Shown here one piece after another: positions 1-11,178 of a stretch of DNA of 64,000 nt. Position 1 is the first letter of the stretch. Every line of letters starts with the position of its first letter. The position numbers were made by a program, and so were the translations under genes. The stretch is from Anoplolepis gracilipes (lineage: Eukaryota; Arthropoda; Insecta; Hymenoptera; Formicidae): NCBI RefSeq assembly GCF_047496725.1, contig NC_132986.1:3752501-3816500 (forward strand), given 5' to 3'. The notes beneath the pieces are model-generated. The model was not told the DNA's origin and searched no databases. It saw only the letters and a list, made by a program, of their open reading frames with translations.

Positions 1-172
1 TTTGGTAAAGAAGAAAATGTCTTATAATTACGTCAGGAATAAGTGTTCTTTAAAATAACGTCGGACGCTGGGATCAGCTGATTGCTACACGCGATGTGTG
101 TATGGCTGAGTGTGTGTAAAAGAAAGGGACAGAGTGAGTGAGTGAGTGAGAGAGAGAGAGAGAGAGAGAGAG

Positions 173-211
<39 letters not shown>

Positions 212-681
212 ACCGTCTCCGCGACGGCGACGCTCCTTCGATTGTCATCGACATTGTCGTCGACGACTTCAGACCGATCGATATATTGATTTTCCAGCTC
301 AGCTGACAGACACATCGCGTGTAGCAATCAGCTGATCGCAGCGTCCGACGTTATTTTAAGGAACACTTATTCCTGACGTAATTATACGACATTTTCTTCT
401 TTACCAAAATTTTATTTAAAGCATAATTTTGTGTTATAAGATAAAATAGTTTTAGCGACTTATGCGGCGGTAATCAACCTGTCGGACGGTCAGCTGCGCC
501 CGCGCTCGCGGTGCGCCGCGCCGCTCCTGTCTGCCTTCTGTACTCGATGAGTGATTTGCTAACTATTTTCGCTTACAACTCAAAAACTACGTTTTAAATC
601 AAATTTTGGTAAAGGAAAAATTGTCTTAGAATTGTGTCAGGAGTACGTCATTTTACGGACGGAAGGTTCTGGGACACCCTG
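1..681. repeat. Foldback MITE M1, copy 1 (left end outside window)
   Basis: Two long complementary arms, about 1-125 and 300-420 and onward, flank a GA-rich centre. The right arm ends in ...GGGACACCCTG at 681, followed by TA. The full-length copy at 9180-10095 shows the complete structure: CAGGGTG tips and TA target duplication, typical of Tc1/mariner-type non-autonomous elements. No coding capacity; open frames across the GA tract are low-complexity. Confidence 0.8.
141..207. repeat. GTGA/GA microsatellite in the centre of M1
   Basis: A run of GTGA units followed by GA dinucleotides between the two M1 arms. In the full copy (9180-10095) the same position holds a much shorter GA run, so the tract has expanded here. 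Confidence 0.9.
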
Positions 682-699
682 TATATATATATATATGTA

Positions 700-1165
700 T
701 ACAGGGTGGACCATTTTAATCCATCCAGTCGAATATCTCGAAAACCAAGCCCGGGAGAGAAAAATGTTTCAAACAAGAGTTGTATGGTTTCGAGGGGGCC
801 ATAAGATGGTACCATTGGTTTGACCTTGAAATGTCATTTGAAGGTCACGTGAAGGTTACTTCAAGTTTTTTAAATGGAATACCCTATATATTTTTACATT
901 TTCTTGTAGCTCATCTCGAGAGCTTTCCAAAACACTTATGGCAAAGTATTTTTCATTAAGTATTTTTTGAGTTATAAGGCTTCAAAGTTGCAGTATTTTG
1001 ACATAAAATACAAGATATCTCGTAAAATATTCATTTTTTGATTATCTTACTCTAATACTTTTATGCACAGAATAACGAGACGAATCAATTGGTATAATTA
1101 TGTGTTTTCTTTACGGGCTTGGTTTTCGAGATATTCGACTGGATGGATTAAAATGGTTCACCCTG
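700..1165. repeat. MITE M2 with CAGGGTGGACC termini
   Basis: Terminal inverted repeats of about 50 bp (CAGGGTGGACCATTTTAATC... and its complement ending ...CACCCTG), flanked by TA on both sides. The interior (about 927-1117) is the reverse complement of 3930-4107, next to the DUF4817 mariner transposase, so M2 is probably a deletion derivative of that transposon family. Confidence 0.85.
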
Positions 1166-1189
1166 TATATACATATATATATACATATA

Positions 1190-1670
1190 CAGGGTGTTCC
1201 TAAATTGACGGATCAACTCTTGTGGGTAGATAGAGCGTGTTAAACTAAAGAGAAAAATCCTATATCATTTTGCTAAATTCGCAATAATTAATAAGATATA
1301 AATTAATAAAGATCGGCCAATACGTGCTAGGATAAGCGCGCGGCGCGAAGAAGCCTCCTACTTGTTACTTGATACTAAGCGCGCGACGAGACAGCAGGCG
1401 GAGCGCTCTACAAAGAACATACAAAGGATGTACAAAGGGTGTACTAAAAGAGACACGTACATCGCTCTGCGTTTATGTTTTGCCTAGTATCAAGTAACAA
1501 TTGGGAGGTTTCTTCGCGCCGCGCGCTTATACTGGCACGGATTGGCCGATCTTTATTAATTTATATCTCATTAATTATTGCGAATTTAGCAAAATGATAT
1601 AAGATTTTTTTCTTCAGTTTAACACGCTCTATCTACCCACGAGAGTTGATCCGCCAATTCGGGGACACCC

Positions 1671-1671
<1 letters not shown>
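1190..1671. repeat. MITE M3, long-armed foldback element
   Basis: Starts CAGGGTGTTCC and ends GGGGACACCCTG, flanked by TA in a TA-rich microsatellite. The arms are complementary for about 190 bp each side (1190-1380 versus 1500-1671) around a short centre. No open frame of interest. Confidence 0.85.
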
Positions 1672-1710
<39 letters not shown>

Positions 1711-1713
<3 letters not shown>

Positions 1714-2035
1714 TGTGTCCCATAATTCGCGAACCACCCGTTACGTGCAGGTAGAGTAGGTTAAACCGAGTAGAAAAGTTTTGTGCCATTTTGCAATTTT
1801 CGCAATAGTTATTAAAATATTAATTATAAGAGATCAGCCAATCGGCGTCCGGCAAGAGCGCGCCGGCGAAGCGGGCACGAAGAAGCCTTCCACTGTTACT
1901 CGATTCTAGGCGCGCCGGCGAAGCGGAAGGCAGAACGCTCTGCATTGACAATCTGAAGAGTCACACACATAGTGCGCGCTTCGTTTAATGGCGTCTGACT
2001 TTTTCAGTTGTCAGTATGTACGAGCGTGTAAAAAT
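1711..2035. repeat. MITE M4, half element related to M3
   Basis: Begins CAGTGTGTCCC after a TA run. It shares the M3 plan: a terminal arm, an AGATCAGCCAAT-like segment matching GATCGGCCAAT in M3, then a GCGC-rich centre. I cannot find the matching second arm, so this is taken as a truncated or half copy. Confidence 0.55.
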
Positions 2036-2087
2036 GTTAGAAATAAATAAATAATAAATATTAAATAATGAAATAATGAATATTAGA

Positions 2088-2256
2088 GCAATAGAAATTA
2101 TTTTAAAATAATAAAATCAAAAAGACTTTGTTATACAAATACAAATTCGAAATATGAAAGACTGTTAATAAAAGTTTGAAAGCCCTTTATACCCGAATTT
2201 GTATTTGTATATCAGAGTCTTTCCAATTATTATTATAAAATAATTCTTAATTATAA
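2088..2256. repeat. Imperfect inverted repeat, AT-rich
   Basis: Segments near 2088-2149 and 2193-2256 are complementary, including TACAAATACAAATTCG and CGAATTTGTATTTGTA, leaving a loop of about 45 bp. It could be a small foldback element; no TIR or target duplication is clear. Confidence 0.55.
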
Positions 2257-2336
2257 TATTTAACATTTATTCCTAGTTTTCTCTATTGCGCTCAGAGTCT
2301 AACGCTGAAGTCTTGCATCGATAAATTATTTTTTCT

Positions 2337-2337
<1 letters not shown>

Positions 2338-2385
<48 letters not shown>

Positions 2386-2398
2386 CCTCTCTCTCTCG
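2338..2398. repeat. CT microsatellite
   Basis: Pure CT dinucleotide run with one CCC interruption, separating the MITE block from the mariner relic. Confidence 0.95.
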
Positions 2399-2508
2399 TA
2401 CGCACGCACGCAGCATAAAAAATGTGCTATCGTTTCCTCATCACCTTGCGGTAGATAGCAAGGCGCATTTTTTTTATAGTGGTATCCCCAATAGGTCTAA
2501 TCCACTCA

Positions 2509-3793
2509 TTATTTAAAGCTAAAATTGTTCGAAGTGTCTTCCTCGTTCTCGTACACAGAGTTCGGCCCTTCGAATAATATTACGCGTCGCGCGATACGCC
2601 AAATCCGGCGTGATGGTATTAAAAGCTGCGAGAATTGCTTCTCGCATTTCCGCTTCTGTACGCCGGTGTTCGACCAAATCTTTGATATATCCTCATACAA
2701 AATAATCTAATACATTTAGATCTGGTGATCGCGGCGGCCAGATGATTGGGCCACCTCGACTCATCCATCTGTCCGGATAATGCGCGTTTAAAAATTTGCG
2801 TGCCTGTCGTGAATAATGTGCAGGTGCCCCGTCGCGCTGGAAAATTAGTTGCGCTCTTGCGCGGAAGGGAATATTTTCCAAAAGTATAGGCAATTGATTT
2901 TGGAGGATATTTGTATATGCTTCTCCATTTAAACGAGGCGGTAGAAAGTAGGGCCCAGACCAATCTAAAAATTGCCGAAATAAATAATTTAATGAAGCTG
3001 CAAGAAAAAATTTTTTTAGATTACTCTGTAAATTTATTACTTACGATTTCGTTCGCCGTTATTCCTGCCCATACATTAATTGCCCAACGATACTGAAAAG
3101 CGTGTTCTCGAATGGCGTGCGGATTTTCTTCCGCCCATAATAAAAAATTACGTCTATTAAAAATACCGTTAGGCGTGAAGGTAGCCTCATCGGTCCATAG
3201 AATGCGGTCGGGAAAAGAATCATCCCGCCGACATTGTGCAAGAAATCCTGTGCATGTTTCGCCGACTATTAATATTTATTAAAAATAACAGGAAAATACA
3301 TTAAATAAATAAATAAAAATACCTTAACAAAAATAGATGCGTGGTTCTTGGTCTCTCGGCAAAAGTTGCTGTAATCGTTGAAAATGAAGTGATTGTAATC
3401 CATTTTGGCGCAAGATACGATGCACTATGTTTCGCGAGAGACCAAGCATCCTAGCCAAACAGCGCACACTAATCTGAGAATTATCCTCCACTGCTCCGAG
3501 AACCCTCTCCTCATCATTTACACCATACTGCATTGGTGCACCAACAGTTTGGCGATTTGCTACCAAAACGTTTCTCGTGCGCGTTGTATACACCTTAAAA
3601 TCACTAAATGATTGGGATGTCGTTCACGCTCGGGAAATTGCTCCGCGTACAAACGCGCCGCGGCACGTGCATTTTTCTCGGCCATTCCGTACGTGATAAT
3701 CATATCCGTATATTCCACGGCAGTATAACTCATTTTCGTATAATTTCTTACGACAATATTTCTTGCGAAACGTACACGTAGGAGACTGAGCAA
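2509..3793 (-). pseudogene. Decayed mariner-like transposase with N-terminal DUF4817 domain
   Basis: Read on the minus strand, the pieces follow the insect DUF4817 mariner family. The DUF4817 module starts MSYTAVEYTDM near 3730. A helix-turn-helix follows at about 3590-3330. DDE-fold pieces are ILWTDEATF (first Asp, near 3200), FQRDGAPAHYS (second Asp, near 2830) and RSPDLNVLDYF (third Asp, about 36 residues later). A C-terminal tail ends near 2509. The frame is broken at several points, and a GT..AG intron-like interval lies near 2980-3045. This family cuts and pastes DNA at TA sites; this copy cannot make a full protein, but it could have mobilised the CAGGGTG MITEs nearby. Confidence 0.85.
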
Positions 3794-3929
3794 CTACTAA
3801 TGTGGAGTAACGAATAAATCGAAAAATTGAACGTTGAATTTTGTTTTTTATTTGCTTCAAACGTTGGTGCCGCGCGGCGGCTTATCTTTACGTATCGCGA
3901 GGCGGTATTCCTTAGATGATAATGATAGA

Positions 3930-4107
3930 TAATTACGTGTTTTAATTACGCCAATTGATTTGTCTTATTATTCTGTGCATAAAAGTATTAGGGTAAGATA
4001 ATCAATCGTATTTTATGTCAAAATATTACAACTTTGAAGCCTTATAACTCGAAAAGTATTTAATAAAAAAACATTTTATTATAGTGTTTTGGAAAGCTCT
4101 CTAAACT
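3930..4107 (-). mobile_element. Flank of the mariner element, homologous to MITE M2
   Basis: Reverse complement of M2 positions about 927-1117, including the shared stretch TTCTGTGCATAAAAGTATTAG. It sits upstream of the transposase N terminus, where the 5' noncoding arm of the autonomous element should be. The outer TIR is missing, so the transposon end is truncated near 4107. Confidence 0.65.
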
Positions 4108-5380
4108 AAACAGTTTAGTTCATAGATTTGCTTTGACAAGACGTGTTTCGTCACTAGTTGGTTTGTCTTCTTAGTTTTTTAACTATATAATATATAAAAA
4201 TACATTCCATGTGTAAAACACATTGTTATTCATCTTTGCCTCATTTTCATGTACGTATTAATTTATTTTCTTCGGTCGATTTGGTCGCGTTTATCTTCTG
4301 TGCGTGATTAACATTGTGATTATTTTGTTATTGATTATACAGTGACACTTGAAAAGGACCACAACCAAATGGTCGAAACGTTGTACTAATAAAGAAGTTA
4401 CTGGCTAGTTTGGTCGTTAAATTATACTGTCTACTATTTGGAATCACTAGCGATTTTAATCTACTAATCTACATTTGTATCTTATTTTACTTACTGAAAT
4501 CTAATTGTAAAGTGACAATATTTACTTAACATAAAAGTTCTACATACAAAATAAGAGAGCTCCATGAAATTGAACAAAGGAATATTTTTAAACAGTTAGG
4601 AGTGACCTTAAAAGTTTAGTAAAAAATATTTTAGTGTGCAACAGTTTTAATCACCGAAATATTTCTTGCAAATCAAAATTTTGACAAAATGGGATAGTTT
4701 TAAGTCTATTTAGGATTTCTAAGGCGTCAAAGATAGTTATGTTGTGATAAACATCGTGATTATTATTTTTCTTTTTGCAATTTATTTTTTGTTTAAAACT
4801 GTTCTGTGTTCTTTAAGTTGCAATTAGAAAAAAAGTACAATCAGACTAGTCTTAAGTTTTCAAGAAGATAAAACAAATGTTACATTTTTATGAAATGTTA
4901 TCTATTACTGTGATTGTAATTTTTTATTTTATAATTTAGATAAAAATAATATTTGCCAAGTTACTTATATTTATTTAATAATTTTAACAAATAATATATT
5001 AATAATATTTCTAAAAAAATAGACTATTCTTCCAAAGAATTTGGAATTAAAGAAAAGAATATTTAGTTAATTAATATTTGTCCTTAATATACGTATAAAA
5101 ATTATAAAGGATGATTTTATTTTATGTTATTTAATGAGTATTTTATTTAATGTTTGCGTTCAATACATATAAAGTAGTGCAATTAGTTGATATTAATATA
5201 AAAATTTTGTGATACATGTATGTATAAAAATACATATTACATAATAAAGTTATTCTGTAAAATACCACCGAACAATATTTCTTCTTATTTCTTCTGTATT
5301 ATTATTATTATTTATATTTTCTAGTATTGGTGACTCAGTATCTAGTTCATCCAAAAATATTATTGGTTATTATTGGTTTC
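4108..5380. other. AT-rich stretch without a recognised gene
   Basis: No open frame of note and no TIR. The only structured piece I can point to is the short hammerhead-like fold near 4350-4380. The rest is AT-rich with homopolymer runs, ending at the start of the first alpha repeat. Confidence 0.6.
4346..4385 (+). ncRNA. Hammerhead-like core, degenerate
   Basis: A 5-bp stem GACCA (4357-4361) / TGGTC (4370-4374) is preceded by TTGAAAAG and followed directly by GAAAC. This resembles the CUGANGA - stem II - GAAAC arrangement of hammerhead ribozymes carried by Penelope-like retroelements. The CUGANGA box is imperfect, so the motif would be a relic at best. It may be chance similarity. Confidence 0.25.
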
Positions 5381-5791
5381 GACTATCCGCTGGAGGAGCA
5401 CCCGGTTGGACCGTTAGGTAAGAGCCGCCTTGATATAAGGACCGGATGAGGCGCTTCAGTTGGTGAGCGCATCCTGATCGACGTGACCGACCCATGACGC
5501 AGCTGAGGAGGTAAGCGAAATTATAATCAAAGCCATGGCTGAATACACGGGGGAGTATAGACCGGGGTTAGGGATAGTAACGCGAGTGATGAAAAAGGGA
5601 AAAGAGAAGAGAAAAAGAAAAAAAAACATACACACAGAACCAAGGGGGACGGTTATGATAGGTGATAAGGGGCTCGTTCATGCGCTAATGTAAATTGCTA
5701 AACGAGTTGACTTGACCTTATCTGACGGGTTGCGGGGACAGGGTGAGCCTTAATGAGTTTACTTTAATTTAATGTTTATTTTATATTTTAG

Positions 5792-6077
5792 ACCAAGAAG
5801 AGCGATCGGAGGAATTGTGAGAGACGCCCTGAGAGAGGCGCGGTTCGTGGACTGAGAGGAGGCAGATCGCCCTGAGAGAGGTGCGCTGCACGCTAGGAGG
5901 CGGAATGCCCTGAAAGAGGCGCTCCTCGGAGATGAGAGTCGTTCGCCTTGAGAGAGATACAGGTAGTCCAGCCCTGAGGGAGGCGCACTACGAGGGATGA
6001 AGGCAGAGCAGCCCTGAAAGAGGCGCACTGCTAGAAGGGACGTAGAGTCGCCCTGAAAGAGGCGCACCACGTTGTAG
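5792..6077 (+). repeat. Degenerate tandem repeat of GCCCTGAGAGAGGCGC inside alpha
   Basis: The motif GCCCTGARAGAGGCGC recurs about every 33-36 bp, at least seven times. On the plus strand the array lies between a strong acceptor (AG at 5790-5791) and a strong donor (GTAAGG at 6078), so it would form one antisense exon. The equivalent arrays in the other copies (about 33350-33680, and 60530-60740 reversed) differ in unit number. No protein assigned. Confidence 0.8.
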
Positions 6078-6476
6078 GTAAGGATGGTTATCGCTCTCTG
6101 TCTAATAACACTCCCTATAAAGAGGTCCGAATAAAATATGAATCTCTTCAATTATATGTTACAGATATCTGAGGCTCTGGACATGTCAAAACGGACGTCG
6201 CGGACCTTGCCACTGGTGAGCGGATAAGGAAATAGAAAAGAAAAAAAAATAAAAGAAGAAGCTATAAGGAATACAAGAACGCCCTGGAGGAGGCGCGCGT
6301 CGCCGCAGGATGAAAGAGAGAGCCCTACGTAGGCGTGAAGGAAGGATGACCTCGTCAGATAAGTAGCACTAATTTGCCCGATAATTTCCGTATTAAAATT
6401 AGAATAGAAAGCTTGTCTCTATATTTACAGGTGTGGACACGAGAAAACAACGGCGAGAAGAATTGACACCGAGAAG

Positions 6477-6763
6477 ATGACCGACGCCCGGAATGGACAG
6501 GGGCCGCGAACTGACACAGGTATGTATATTTCGAGTAAATTATACGTAAACAATGTGATTAATGATCACACGAATATATCTTAATAATAACGACAAGTAC
6601 TCACGTCACTAAATTATTATATGTTACAGGAACCACTGGGGAACACACTGCCACGTGGGTGTATACGAAAATGTGGATCTACAATATTATTAGGATTATA
6701 ACATTAGTTAATAGAACTTTCTTTGACTATAATTTCACGCGCGGACAGGTTTCGGACGCTTAA
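6477..6763 (+). CDS. Possible spliced 58-residue ORF antisense to alpha LTR
   Basis: An ATG at 6477 opens in an exon (6431-6519) with acceptor TTTACAG and donor CACAG|GTATGT. The frame continues after acceptor TATGTTACAG (AG at 6628-6629) into the next exon and stops at TAA 6761-6763, giving 58 residues. The N terminus (MTDARNGQGPRTDT) and the tail (FDYNFTRGQVSDA) are also present in copy B, but B has a one-base shift between them. No known family recognised. It may be a small regulatory protein or simply spliced noncoding RNA. Confidence 0.3.
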
Positions 6764-7423
6764 ACGATATTATAGATAGGCGGCATTAATAATAATCTGA
6801 TTGTCTGGAGAAGAAAAGATATAACGCTTATATTGATAGAGATAATTTACTGCGAATGAAAATTAAGATAAAATGTCTTTAAAAGTGATAGATAGAATTT
6901 GATATGTATTGTGAGCGCCGTGAAAATCGAAAAAGAGGAAGGAAATATAATAGTGACAGTGGAAACAATTAATCAAGAATAAATTTATACGACGGTAAAT
7001 GCAAGAACTGGAAACTAATTAATAATATTCGCGATATGCTAGTCTCGAAGTCTTTTTGAATTAATGATTTTGTGTGAATAATACCGAGTAATGAACTAAA
7101 AACACTGATTCGAAGATATAATATTAATTACACTGTGTGAAAATTTGTAAGAACGTATGATCGAATGCTATAAAGATAACCGATTATTAAATCGTATGAA
7201 TAACTGTCTGTACGTACAGTGAATTTAATGATTACTGAATGCTGAATGTTTCGAGAACCGAACTGTAAGAACTGTCGATCTGACTGATCTGAATGAACTG
7301 AATGGGCGAAAACTGATATGAATACTGATTGAATCGAATATCTGTCTAAGCGAAAACTGAATGAACTGATTTGTCTGAGCGAAACTGAATACTCTATGAT
7401 CCGATCGAACTGTCTGAGCGAAA

Positions 7424-7466
7424 ACTGAATACTCAATGCTGAGCGCACGGTGCTCCCGTTTATATA
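7424..7466 (-). promoter_or_regulatory. TATA-Inr core promoter of alpha copy A
   Basis: On the minus strand TATATAAAC (7458-7466) is followed about 36 nt later by an arthropod-type initiator TCAGT (7424-7428). The same pair is kept in copy B (35018-35060) and copy C (59838-59877). The downstream strand repeats a CTGTCTGAGCGAAAACTGAA-like unit. This fits an LTR promoter with a long U3. Confidence 0.6.
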
Positions 7467-9179
7467 CCCGTGGTCGCTGAGGGATCCCACTCTTCTGAAT
7501 TGTAGCGCGCGCAACATGGTCCGATCCTGGTCATGCTTGTCACGGGTATCACGCGCCGGGCAATAATAAGCGGTCACGGTGTTTGTCCGAAATATTCACG
7601 TGATCCGACGGTTCCTGAATGTTCTAGAAGCTTCGGGACTAGCATTATAATATAATATTTATATCGTTAATTTCTAGATATATCGCAATTATTACTAGCG
7701 TTACGATAACTTATCTGATTAATTGCTTATCGCCGCGTTGTATTATAGCGTTGTACTTAAATAATTGTAGAGATATGAGAGCATTTCGCTAATTAACTTA
7801 TTAATTAACAATTATCTATGATGTCGCATAATGTTATTCATGAATTATAAGGTCTAGATTAGCTTACAGAGATTAAACTCGCTATTATGTAACTATATGT
7901 ATGTATATCATTATAACTAGTAGTAAAAGTTTATATCTATATATATAAGTAATAATGGTATAAATGCACATGTAATATGCCGTGATATATTTACAATGAA
8001 TGGATGAGGAGTGTGTAAGTGTGTATAAATGCATAAATTTAAGACAAGTTTATATTGTGAGAGATTGAGGGTGTAATTTAAATAATGCGTATGGAATATG
8101 TATGAATTAGCTGTAAGATCCGAAACTATTGTGTTACCATGTATATGTATACATTGATTATGCGTATGTTAATGTATGAATGTGCCTGTAATAAGTTTAT
8201 AATAGGTTTATTGAGAATGCGTCGTTTGTGCGTACTAATGCGTCACTATATATATAAATTATTTATAGGGTATGTGTATTTGCGTGTTAGTATGGATGGA
8301 TAATATGTCTATAATAGTCAGATACTGATTAAACATTGTATAGATGATAAGTTTATAACGCGCGTATTTTTGTATCACCGGGTATATTAGGTGACTATTG
8401 TTATATAATTTTATGGTGTGTTTATTAAGGAGCGTGTATGTATGTAATTATTTCTGGGTGTTCATTATGCGTTTATACTTGGATTATGTAGTGTATGATG
8501 TGTGTATTATTGTACCACCGTATATATAGGTATGGTCATTTTGTTTATTATGCACATGTATATTGTAATTATCATTCATCCTCAATAAAATGATAAAGAA
8601 GTTTTGAGAATATTATCACGTTCAAGTTATTTCAGACACCTTGTATAAGTAAGAGTTAATTAAATAATTGTATATATTTGACTGTCTAACTTTCGTTATC
8701 TTCCAGAGCTTTATTCGTTTTAAACTCGTTATGGGATATTTATATTGTTTTCACTATAATATGTATATATATACATGTATCATGAGTGGTCCATTTTAAT
8801 TAATATGGGTTTTAATTGATCACTTAAATGTCGTTTGAGCCTCGAGGAATTCTTGTCAGGTCATTATAATTTGCCTTTGAAATATCTGTGGATTATGATT
8901 TCTGCAGCGAATCGCATATATATATACATATATATATGTATATGTATGCACCGAGTTATCTTCATGGTTGATATATGAAATAATTATAAATGATAGCTGA
9001 CCGGATTTTTATTGGCAATCTAAATTGGATTCATGGTAAGGAATTATTATGCAGATGATGGGTTTGATCGAATCTTTTATTGTTGTTAAAATTTGAATTT
9101 ACTGAAATCACTGCGCTGCGGTGGAGTATGAGTAAAATTGACAAGTTATTATATTTGAGTGACAGAATCATTACATATA

Positions 9180-10095
9180 CAGGGTGTCCCAGAACAACCT
9201 TCTGTCCGTAAAATGACATATTTCTGACACAATTCTAAGACAATTTTTCCTTTACCAAAATTTGATTTGAAGCGTAGTTTTTGTGTTATAAGTAAAAATA
9301 GTTAGCAAATCACGCGTCGAGTATAGAAGGCAGGCAGGAGCGGCGCGGCGCACCGCGAGCGCGGGCGCAGCTGACCGTCCGACGAGTGATTACCGCCGCA
9401 TGAGTCGCTAACTATTTTATCATACAGCATAAAATTATGCTTTAAATAAAATTTTGGTAAAGAAGAAAATGTCTTATAATTACGTCAGGAATACGTGTTC
9501 CTTAAAATAACATTACTTTAATGACCAAAAGTTGTTCCGGATCGCCGACCGTCGGACGCTGCGATCAGCTGATTGCTGCACGCGATGTGTGTATGTCTGA
9601 GTGTGTGTGTAAAAGGAAGGGACAGAGTGAGTGAAAGAAAGAGAGAGAGAGAAATAACCGCCTCCGCGACGGCGACGCTCCTTCGATTGTCATCGATTCT
9701 TTTACGCACACACTCAGCCATACACACATTGCGTGTAGCAATCAGCTGATCGCAGCGTCCGACGTTATTTTAAGGAACACTTATTCCTGACGTAATTATA
9801 CGACATTTTCTTCTTTACCAAAATTTTATTTAAAACATAATTTTATGTTATAAGATAAAATAGTTAGCGACTCATGCGGCGGTAATCACTCGTCGAACAG
9901 TCAGCTGCGCCCGCGCTCGCGGTGTGCCGCGCCGTTCCTATCTGCCTTCTGTACTCGACATGTGATTTGCTAATTATTTTTGCTTATAACTCAAAAACTA
10001 AGCTTCAAATCAAATTTTGGTAAAAGAAAAATTGTCTTAAAATTGTGTCAGGAATACGTCATTTTACGGACGGAAGGTTGTTCTGGGTCACCCTG
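9180..10095. repeat. Foldback MITE M1, full copy inserted in alpha A
   Basis: 916-bp element starting CAGGGTGTCCCAGAAC and ending GGTCACCCTG, with TA on both sides (9178-9179, 10096-10097). The arms are complementary for about 400 bp each around a short GA-containing centre. The uninterrupted target is visible in alpha copy B near 36785, proving insertion into copy A after the alpha copies separated. Confidence 0.92.
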
Positions 10096-11178
10096 TATAC
10101 GTTATTGTGGTATTAATTCGGCTGTGGGATATAAAACTGCATTTAATAGTGAAGGCATAATTATATATTGAAGGTGCGGATTAAAATAAATGAATTATTA
10201 AAATTGAAAGTATGAGGTGTTTCTGGAGTAAAATGTGTCTATAACAATGTGCGCTTAACTTTTTATTGCGGGGCTGTTGCCCTATAAGTTGCTACTTTTT
10301 TTTGTTCTTTATGAGTCGAGGCGTCAGGAAATAATTAATTAAGATCACTGGGCGGGTTTTTTATGTGATGTTTAAAACATTAAAAATTATGTGCTTTTCG
10401 ATGTTGCGACAGCTTTTGATATATTGAGAAAAGTGACTTAGACTGTGCATAGGAAGTTGCAATTGCGCATACGAGTTACTTGGCTTACTCAGATTTAATA
10501 ATTAATGAAAGTTCGTATATAGAGTGTCCCAAAAGTACCGATCGGAGTTTATCATATGAGCTTATGGAATTTAACCAAATGAATCGGTCGGTTGTTGAAC
10601 ACTATTTTATACTAATGTTAGTTTATATACCCAGTGTCAGTTTATTAAAGTGAACATATGTCGGGAGTTGTATTTCCTCTTATTCGCAGTTATGATCTCT
10701 TTCTTTGCGTGATTTTAGCTTGTTATATAGATTTTCTTTATATTTTTGTTATACCGGGTGGTGGTTAATTCTCGATGCGTGTGTCTATGGTGATGTGTAC
10801 GTGTATGTTTGTGTTTAGTAAGAGTGTGTTCACTCTTGCTAATTCCACCTCATCAGGTGGAGTGAACATTGACTTATATTATCGCTATTACTTAATTTAT
10901 GCTATTCTATTGATGCGTACTTAATATTATGTTTCTTTTTTATTTTTCAGATACTGCTGTCACGTGCAGTGACCCACTGTTATCATCTACCTAGGTGTCA
11001 ATAACAGGGTTGCTCTCTATTTAGTTTTTTGGGTAATCTGTCTAAATCGGCTGTACCCAGGGCTCCGCCGAGAGAGGATCAGTGTGTTGTTAGAACTAAT
11101 AAATCAGGGGATTTTTTTACTGATCTGGGATTATGATAATAGAAGGTTTAAAAATTTTTTAATAATGTTATCTAAATT

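Larger units (their letters stand above)
5381..10957 (-). mobile_element. Long LTR-like repeat alpha, copy A
   Basis: About 4.7 kb (excluding the MITE at 9180-10095) is colinear with copies at 32944-38098 (same strand), 44256-61385 (opposite strand) and 61386-62507. Complete tips in other copies are TGTCACGTCCAGCGCC and ...GGACGTAACA, so this reads as a very long LTR. Sense is set on the minus strand by the polypurine tract beside copy D and by the env-LTR order at copy C. It contains an internal TATA promoter (sense) and, on the opposite strand, a chain of strong splice sites. The sense-start end is cut off by the beta copy at 10958. Alternative: a non-LTR composite repeat. Confidence 0.65.

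Noticed and set aside
33..327. Two minus-strand open frames over the GA/CT repeats at the left end
   Set aside because: Composition is almost only Ser/Leu from the microsatellite; it lies in the centre of a foldback MITE.
5810..6075. Regularly spaced repeats as a CRISPR-like array
   Set aside because: Units are degenerate and contiguous with no unique spacers; the context is a eukaryotic repeat.
5759..6151. 130-residue minus-strand frame with repeated LFQG.. units
   Set aside because: It is created by the tandem array with a unit length divisible by three in places; it changes frame and length between alpha copies, and the other strand carries the splice signals.
7128..7577. 149-residue minus-strand frame in alpha A
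   Set aside because: No domain; Ser/Arg-rich composition follows a local DNA repeat, and the frame is not kept in copies B or C.
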